Assembly (NCBI GenBank): GCA_947650285.1
Contig: CANTFL010000174.1
Coordinates: forward strand, 248,001 to 312,000
DNA: 64,000 bases
Origin: Hyaloperonospora brassicae
Lineage: Eukaryota; Oomycota; Peronosporomycetes; Peronosporales; Peronosporaceae
Direction of reading: 5' to 3'
Shown here: positions 58,447 to 64,000 of the stretch, one piece after another
Position numbering within the stretch: position 1 is the first letter of the stretch
Layout: each line of letters opens with the position of its first letter
Notes under the pieces: model-generated
The model's database searches: none
Told to the model about the DNA's origin: nothing
The model's input: only the letters and a program-made list of their open reading frames with translations
Position numbers and translations under genes: made by a program

Positions 58447-59816
58447 GTGATGATCATCAGCAGCGAGTCGAGCGACGAGGAGCTCTTTCCGCCTGCCGCC
58501 GATGGAACAGCTGTCCCCTGCGCTGCCCGACCGGCGAAGCGCCTGAAGCGAAAGGCCCCACCGCCACGGGGTCCGTCTCCTGCCACGTCAGCGGGTGCCG
58601 TGACGGGTCAGCAGACAGAGCGTCGCCCTACAGAACAACAACAACAACGACGACATCAACGACGACAACGATACAGTCGCTCTGGACGCAGAAGAGACCC
58701 AGAGACTGAAGCGCGAGGCCCGGAAGAAGCGCAAGGCCGAGGAAAAAGTCGCTCGCGCAGTCGAGAAGCAGCAGCAGCTTCGGCACGAGCTGGACAAGGA
58801 ACGCGCAGTCAGCGGTCGGGCGTACACGCTGAGTATGGCCATCCCGGGGTCCGTGCTGGACAATGCCCAGACCAAAGAGCTGCGGACGTACGTGGCGGGC
58901 CAAGTCGCGCGGGCTGCTGTGATCTTTCAAGTGGACGAGATCGTCGTGTTTGACGACCAATTGGGCACCAAAGCGAGCACGGGAGTGCCTCTTCATCGCG
59001 CCCACGACTGCCACGTGTTTATGGCGCGCATCCTGCAGTACTTGGAGACGCCACAGTACTTGCGACGGGCGTTGTTCCCCATGCACTCGGATTTGAGCTG
59101 TGCTGGACTACTGAACCCGCTGGATTGTCCGCACCACTTGCGCGCGCAAGAGTGGAGTGTCTATCGCGAAGGTGTAGTGACTGATCGACCGCTGAAGGAG
59201 AAGGAAGGCTCGCATGTTTATGTTGGACTACAGCGTGAAGTGGTGGTCGACAAACGTCTGACGCCTGGCGTTCGAGTCACGGTGAAGATTGACGAAGCGT
59301 CCAAGGAGTTTAAGAAGAAGAGTGAGTAGAACGAGCGGGGCTTGGAGGTACTCTGATTTGCTCGTTGCGAGACTGACAGTGTGTGTTTGTGGATGTATAG
59401 TGGTGGGCAAACTAGTGTCGTCTGCTGAACCACGCGAGCAGCTCGGGGTGTACTGGGGCTACACAACTCGCTTTGCGTCTTCGCTGAGTAACGTGTGGAC
59501 CGACTGTCCGTTCGCTGGAGGCTACGACCTGAAAGTCGGCACGTCCGAACGCGGCAATGTCTCGGTTGATGACGCCGACTTTTCACTGCCAAAGTTCCGT
59601 CATGCATTAATCGTTTTTGGTGGCGTGGCTGGTATCGAAGAGTGTGTGGACGCTGACGAGAAGATTCCTGTGAGCGGCGCGGACTCAAATACCCTTTTTG
59701 ACATGTGGGTCAACACGTGTCCGGAGCAAGGCAGTCGAACGATTCGTTTAGAAGAGGCACTGTTGGTCTCCCTTGCAGCTTTCCGGCCGCACATTGCTCG
59801 TGGTGGACGAGCGTGA
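58447..59816 (+). CDS. SPOUT-family RNA methyltransferase, SPOUT1/C9orf114 type
   Basis: The head (from ATG 58447) is acidic then basic. A charged coiled coil (EETQRLKREARKKRKAEEKV) leads into the catalytic domain, which matches the family closely: MAIPGSVLDNAQTKELRTYV, DEIVVFDD, ARILQYLETPQYLRRALFP, LLNPLDCPHHL, YREGVV, GVYWGYTTR, GTSERGNVS, and NTCPEQGSRTIRLEEA, which is the trefoil-knot SAM-binding end. The last intron is 59322-59400 (donor GTGAGT, acceptor TATAG) and exon 3 is 59401-59816. The head lies in a different frame from the catalytic part. A switch must occur between about 58513 and 58634, either by a short intron ending CTACAG at 58633 or by a frame error; the donor is unclear. 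The human homologue (CENP-32) binds spindles and methylates RNA. Catalytic call strong; N-terminal structure weak. Confidence 0.85.
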
Positions 59817-59937
59817 ATATGACGATAAGCCTGGGATCTCTTTGTGGATGATAAGTACAGGCAAAGAAATAGACGTACATGGCATCAAAAAGTCGGGCGT
59901 GGTTTGCGATGGGCATACTATGGCTACGAAGACACAG

Positions 59938-62399
59938 TTAACCACCTGCACGCCGCTTGGTCGACGGGCACTTTTTGTAGCAATGGAACATGCGCAAGCA
60001 GTCCATTGTGCGATTCTTGCCGCAGCAACACAACTCCTTGCACACGGGACAGCCATTCTCAAAGACGCGATCGCCATGCTCTTCGTGCATCTTGTCAGCA
60101 CATCTCGCGCAAAAGATATGGGGACATATGGAGCACCACACGTTCTTCTTCCGCAAATTGCCACACCGATGACACGATGCTCGATGGTGCTTCAGCTTCT
60201 CCAGGTGGTTTCCACCAGCGCTGTTCGATTGAAGTTGCTGAAACGCTGGTCCGACTGCTGCGATCATGGGCGAACTGGCTGCATCGATCGGATACGTCGG
60301 TGCTTCGCGGACTGACCTGAGACTTTCGAGTCCAATCCTGAGATCGTGTTTTGATCTCAAAGTCGCCATGAAGTTGCCATTGCTGCCATCACTACCAGTT
60401 CTGGGCGAGATGTATCCGTAATTTGCACTGCCATTGTGTGGCAAATCGTCATGGTGGGCTCGATCGCAAAACCTTGGACCATTGCTCACGCACGGCTGGT
60501 TGTGCGTCGATCTTACCTGCTTCTGCTGCTGCTGTAGAGAGTCAAGACTGGCCCACGTAGCTCCTGTCGATACGGGTGAGCCAAAATTGCTCGTGATGCT
60601 GCTTTCGAAACCAGCGCTCGACGTTCCCCACACGGATCCACTGTCGGAGTCTGGCACTGATGCAGCTGAATAGATGTAAGATGCTTCATTCACCGATATT
60701 GGAGGCAGCTTGCTGTCACACCCCAAATTCGTGGTTGGTTGCAAGTCTTCGGGGCGTTGGGTCAGCATCTCAATGGCAGCAAGGGCTTGCTCGACACGGT
60801 CGACAACGGCTTGGGCTTCGTGCTGAGAGCTAGGGACCCACGCGTTTTGATTCACAGACTTCAATGATGCCGGATGTGCACTCCACTCTCGTAACCGGTG
60901 TATTGCACGCTGCAATGCTTGCCGGTCTTGCTCACTTACATGGACATCCATACCGTTGTGCATCATCAGCAGCTGGTTCCAGTAGAACCGTAGAGCTGCC
61001 CAGAGCTCGGCGTTCACGTCGGCCATTCCCCAGCCCGATGTGGTATAACCTCGATACTGTACCAGTGTCTGGTGCTGCATCTCCAGCAAGACAACTCCCA
61101 GTTGTGCTGCCATTGCCGATGTGCACGTGAAAAGACCGTAAAACAGCGAGCAGCTTTGCACGCCGCCAGCAAAGCGTGCGAACATCCAGCCAGCTGGTAT
61201 AAGCAGTGTGCTGCCTGCACTGACGGCACACTTGATGCACGTGTCCACTCTTTCGGCCAGAAAGATCGTTGCAAAGTCTCGATCGTTCTTCCAAGCTTGA
61301 TAGATCTTCCAATTGGTGTCAGACGGCGGAATGAAATACACCCAGAGCTCGCCAGCAGATACCGAGAGCCACACGCACTGACCTCCAGGGGTCAGCGTGA
61401 AGTCCAGATAACTATTGCACTCCAGAAATGCACCCAAGACGTTTGCGCTCGCACTTGCGCTCGCTTGTGGTCCGTTGGCACGGCTCGAAGGCAACAAGGA
61501 ACGCCAGTCCACTCGAGCAACAGCCATTGGCGGTGCAACCCGGAGCTGCACGGGCGTGTCAAGTACCTGGAATTCAGCATTCGCGACCGACTTGTCAGCT
61601 TTTCGCCCATGCTCTTGGAGGTAGTGGGGACACGCTTTGAGTTGCCACGTCAGTGCTGTCAGCTGCACTTTCGCCTGCGTAGCCACGTCGGTCGACTGCA
61701 CGAGGACTCGATTGGTGGCCAAGAGCTCTGCAATCACAGCAGCGTCAAGTACTGGCAACGATGCATCCAGTCCGGCCACTCGATGGCTGTGGCCTGCAAA
61801 AAGCACGGGCTCATCTAGCGCTCTTTGCTGCAGGAACGAGGGGTGCAACGCGTGAGACGGGACGACGTGGACTTCAGATCGAGCGTCTGCGATTGCACTG
61901 AGAAGGCGGCGGAAGTGAGCCGAGCTCTTCTGATGAGGATGAGGATGATGCTGGCGTGACGCTGTGATTGCATGGCTCGGATAGACAGACGGGGGTGAGT
62001 AGCTTCTCGTGTTGACGCGTCGCCCGTGACCATTCGTCTGGGCTTGAAATAGAATGATTGCATGATTACAAAAACAGACAAGACAACGTCGTAGAAAGGA
62101 CGACGAGAACACGTTATCAAGATGACTTTGTCTGCTTCGTCTTTCGTCCCTTTCTGTCCCGTAGCCACTCAACGCGGCAGTAACAATTACGTACAATAGA
62201 CAGTAGATACGCCGTAGATACCGCCATGCTGCTGGCAGTCGGGACACGCCCACTTGGCGCCAAGCAGCGCGTCGTGCTCGGTCACGGGTGACACGCAGGC
62301 AGCGTGTAGCCATCGAGTACAAAAGTGGCACTCGACAAGCACTGTGGCTGCACTTGGATCGACGGCATGACCGCATGCGGCGCAGAGGAGCGGGACCAT
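59938..62399 (-). CDS. PHD finger, JmjC-like (iron ligands lost) and 4CXXC zinc finger protein
   Basis: Exon 1 (62399-62222) encodes a C4-H-C3 PHD finger (LCAACGHA, VECHFCTRWLHAAC, WACPDC). Donor GTATCT is at 62221; the acceptor is probably CACAG before 61961 or CAAG before 62042, both in phase. Exon 2 runs to the stop at 59938. Its JmjC-like domain follows the KDM7/PHF8 pattern (NSYLDF, VYFIPPS, VDTCIKCAVSAGSTLLIPAGW), but the HxD pair reads T-L-T (Thr at 61396-61398 and 61390-61392) and the distal His is Phe (61180-61182), so Fe(II) binding appears lost. The C-terminus (about 60180-59950) is a Cys-rich 4CXXC_R1-type finger (CHRCGN, CSICPHIFCARC, CPVCKELCCCG), known from plant JmjC proteins and CDCA7. 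It is likely a chromatin reader rather than a demethylase. It converges on the SPOUT1-like gene, 121 bp between stops. Confidence 0.85.
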
Positions 62400-64000
62400 T
62401 GCCACGAGCTTTGGGTCGCACGCACGACGGACCTGTGCTCGAGGCGGTCGAATGCAGACTGGACTGGGTGGATCTGCTGCGCCATTGTGATTTTCAATGG
62501 CGACTTGTTAGAGGGATGAAAAGGGGGAGGAGACGATGGGCGGCGAGTGGTCTTAAGCTGCAAACGACTCTGCCGTGGCTCGACAATGCGCGTCCAGCTG
62601 GCAGCAGACGTGTCTTCCCTACGTTACACGGGTGCACGCGACGGGCCAAGCGGGGGCACCACGCGCGACTTGTGGGGTCGGGCTTTTCTTTGCCACGCAT
62701 CGAAGCTGGCGAAATGAAGTAGGGCTGGGGGGCAAGCAGGCGCGAGTAGCAGACGAGGCCATTGCCGTCGCGCGAAGGTGAATGACGTGTCTTTTTCTGG
62801 CCGTCTGCGACATGCTGGTAGCCGGAGAGTTGAGCGCATGGCCAGCTACTGCTCGCTCCATCTGCAGGAGTGTGTTGGGACGCGCTGGCAACGGGTAACG
62901 TGGGAGACAGAGCACTCGGCAGGTGCACGGAGGACCTCCTGACGGTGGCTAGCGATGCAGGGCGCGCTGAAGTGGTGATGATTTGCATTAGGGTGATCGC
63001 GTGTCCCACAATGATGATGATGATGATGATGCTGACGGTAGGGCAGCGACAGTCGCTTTGCCGGTGGAATACACGAAGTGGTTTGGTCCCACCTGAAGTG
63101 GATTGGACCGAACGATCATCGTGTCGCTCTTTGGTTGTAGACAAAGCGTTTGCAACGTGACTACAGAAGTGTTGTGCCAATCGTTCTTCTTGTAACGTAG
63201 ATGTGGTGGCGCTGAGAATGGATTCGGCTGGGACGGGCATATCGGATCGAACTGCATTCAGAATGTTGTGACTTGTGGCTCACTTCACCGCCGCTTTGTT
63301 CTTGCTCGAGTGCTAGTTCGTCTCGCGGAGTATTCTATACGAGCTGCAAATTCGAACCGAGGAAGGGCTTTGCGGACGATAAAAAACAGTGCTGGGAAAC
63401 GTTACCATCCCATTGTGACCGACAGGTCTACTTTCATTTTTTGCAGGAAGCTTAAGCAAACACGAATAGTGGTATGTAGCTTCGAAGACCTCCTGGTCGT
63501 ACAGGCACTCTACAAGCTGTCCCATTGTATTGTTGCTTTTATTTGTCAAGCTAGTGTAAAAGCAGGACTGAAGAGCTAAGTATATGTGCCGAAAGGGTAC
63601 CATTTTATAATGTCGATGTGAGTATACACCGAAGCGAACAAGTCCATAGTGCGCGTCGACCTCGGTACGTTCATCTTGGAAATGTGGATTGCAACGGAAG
63701 TCGTGCGTTGGCTTCAGGTCAACACTTGGACATCGACGCGCTTCAAGCGAAGTCGATTCAAGTTTTCTGGTAGTTTTCCTCGTATCAGCAACAGGGCACC
63801 GTGCATTACGGTCGCCATAGAGAGCCAGAATATAGGCGGATACGCACGCAATGGTAGTTTCCCACTCAATGCATCATCGAAGAGGACCAGCATTGCCGAT
63901 CGACACGCCAAGTCTTCAGTCAAGTTGCGCGGACCGCAAGTTTTTTGCCAAGCGCATGGGCAGGATTATGGCACTTGAGATCTGAGGTGAGCACAAAAAT
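62400..64000. other. Upstream region of the JmjC-like gene and right edge, no gene assigned
   Basis: An ATG at 62485-62483 (minus, context ACAATGG) opens a frame that overlaps the PHD start in another frame; it could be an upstream ORF or an undetected exon. An (ATG)n run lies at 63010-63035. Near 63714-63923 (minus) a hydrophobic frame (YPPIFWLSMATVMHGALLL) could be an exon of a gene beyond the edge, but I cannot place it. Otherwise nothing is clear. Confidence 0.45.

Noticed and set aside
61961..62421. Upstream part of the long JmjC frame read as coding (RYLRRIYCLLYVIVTAAL and so on)
   Set aside because: It overlaps the PHD exon in a different frame and contains splice signals; it reads as intron.
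62494..63240. 248-codon minus-strand frame upstream of the JmjC-like gene
   Set aside because: Composition is patchy with simple repeats (poly-Ile from ATG repeats read in reverse) and no family is seen.
63714..63923. Hydrophobic minus-strand frame near the right edge
   Set aside because: It could be an exon of a gene outside the window, but there is no domain, start or splice evidence to support it.

Overview
The window looks like nuclear DNA of an oomycete (a Phytophthora or downy-mildew type stramenopile). Host genes are compact, with few introns of about 47-130 bp. Two promoters carry the oomycete initiator plus flanking motif. There is a secreted effector candidate with an EER motif, a plant/bacterial-type class II DAHP synthase, and Ty3/Gypsy chromodomain retroelements. 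Species was not determined. Layout, left to right: (1) 1-5257 minus: a giant myosin running off the left edge, whose tail carries UVR-like repeats and then three CBS pairs. (2) 6865-9080 minus: a four-exon TM9SF/nonaspanin. (3) about 9.1-20.3 kb: an AT-rich desert holding a decayed Gypsy copy (about 10.7-12.5 kb) and no convincing gene. (4) 20324-27968: degenerate Gypsy element E1 with both LTRs and an antisense ORF near its 3' LTR. (5) 28915-29362: a reversed, diverged solo LTR of the E2 type. (6) 30865-35512: a small gene island with class II DAHP synthase (minus), a helicase-like protein sharing a short divergent promoter (plus), and an orphan membrane-anchored protein (minus). (7) 38133-38825 minus: a secreted EER effector candidate. 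(8) 39385-47360: Gypsy element E2, with an intact gag frame, a broken pol, a chromodomain and an antisense frame. (9) about 49.3-49.7 kb: another decayed reversed LTR. (10) 53.2-62.4 kb: a gene-dense housekeeping island with calmodulin, a triple endosulfine/ARPP19-like protein, an LRRC57-like protein, a SPOUT1/C9orf114-type RNA methyltransferase and a PHD-JmjC-4CXXC protein. The most striking signal is in the retroelements. E2, coding parts included, is packed with short perfect inverted repeats (6-11 bp arms, 2-20 nt loops) roughly every 30-50 bp. In the LTRs of related copies the same hairpin positions are kept while the arm sequences differ, with compensatory changes. Neighbouring host genes show nothing like this. 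The host proteins are unusual too: a myosin motor fused to six CBS motifs, a protein with three endosulfine FDSAD boxes, and a JmjC protein in which all three iron ligands appear to be lost. All statements come from reading the sequence; no alignment, search or folding was run. Exon joins are manual calls based on GT/AG sites, phase and family fit.
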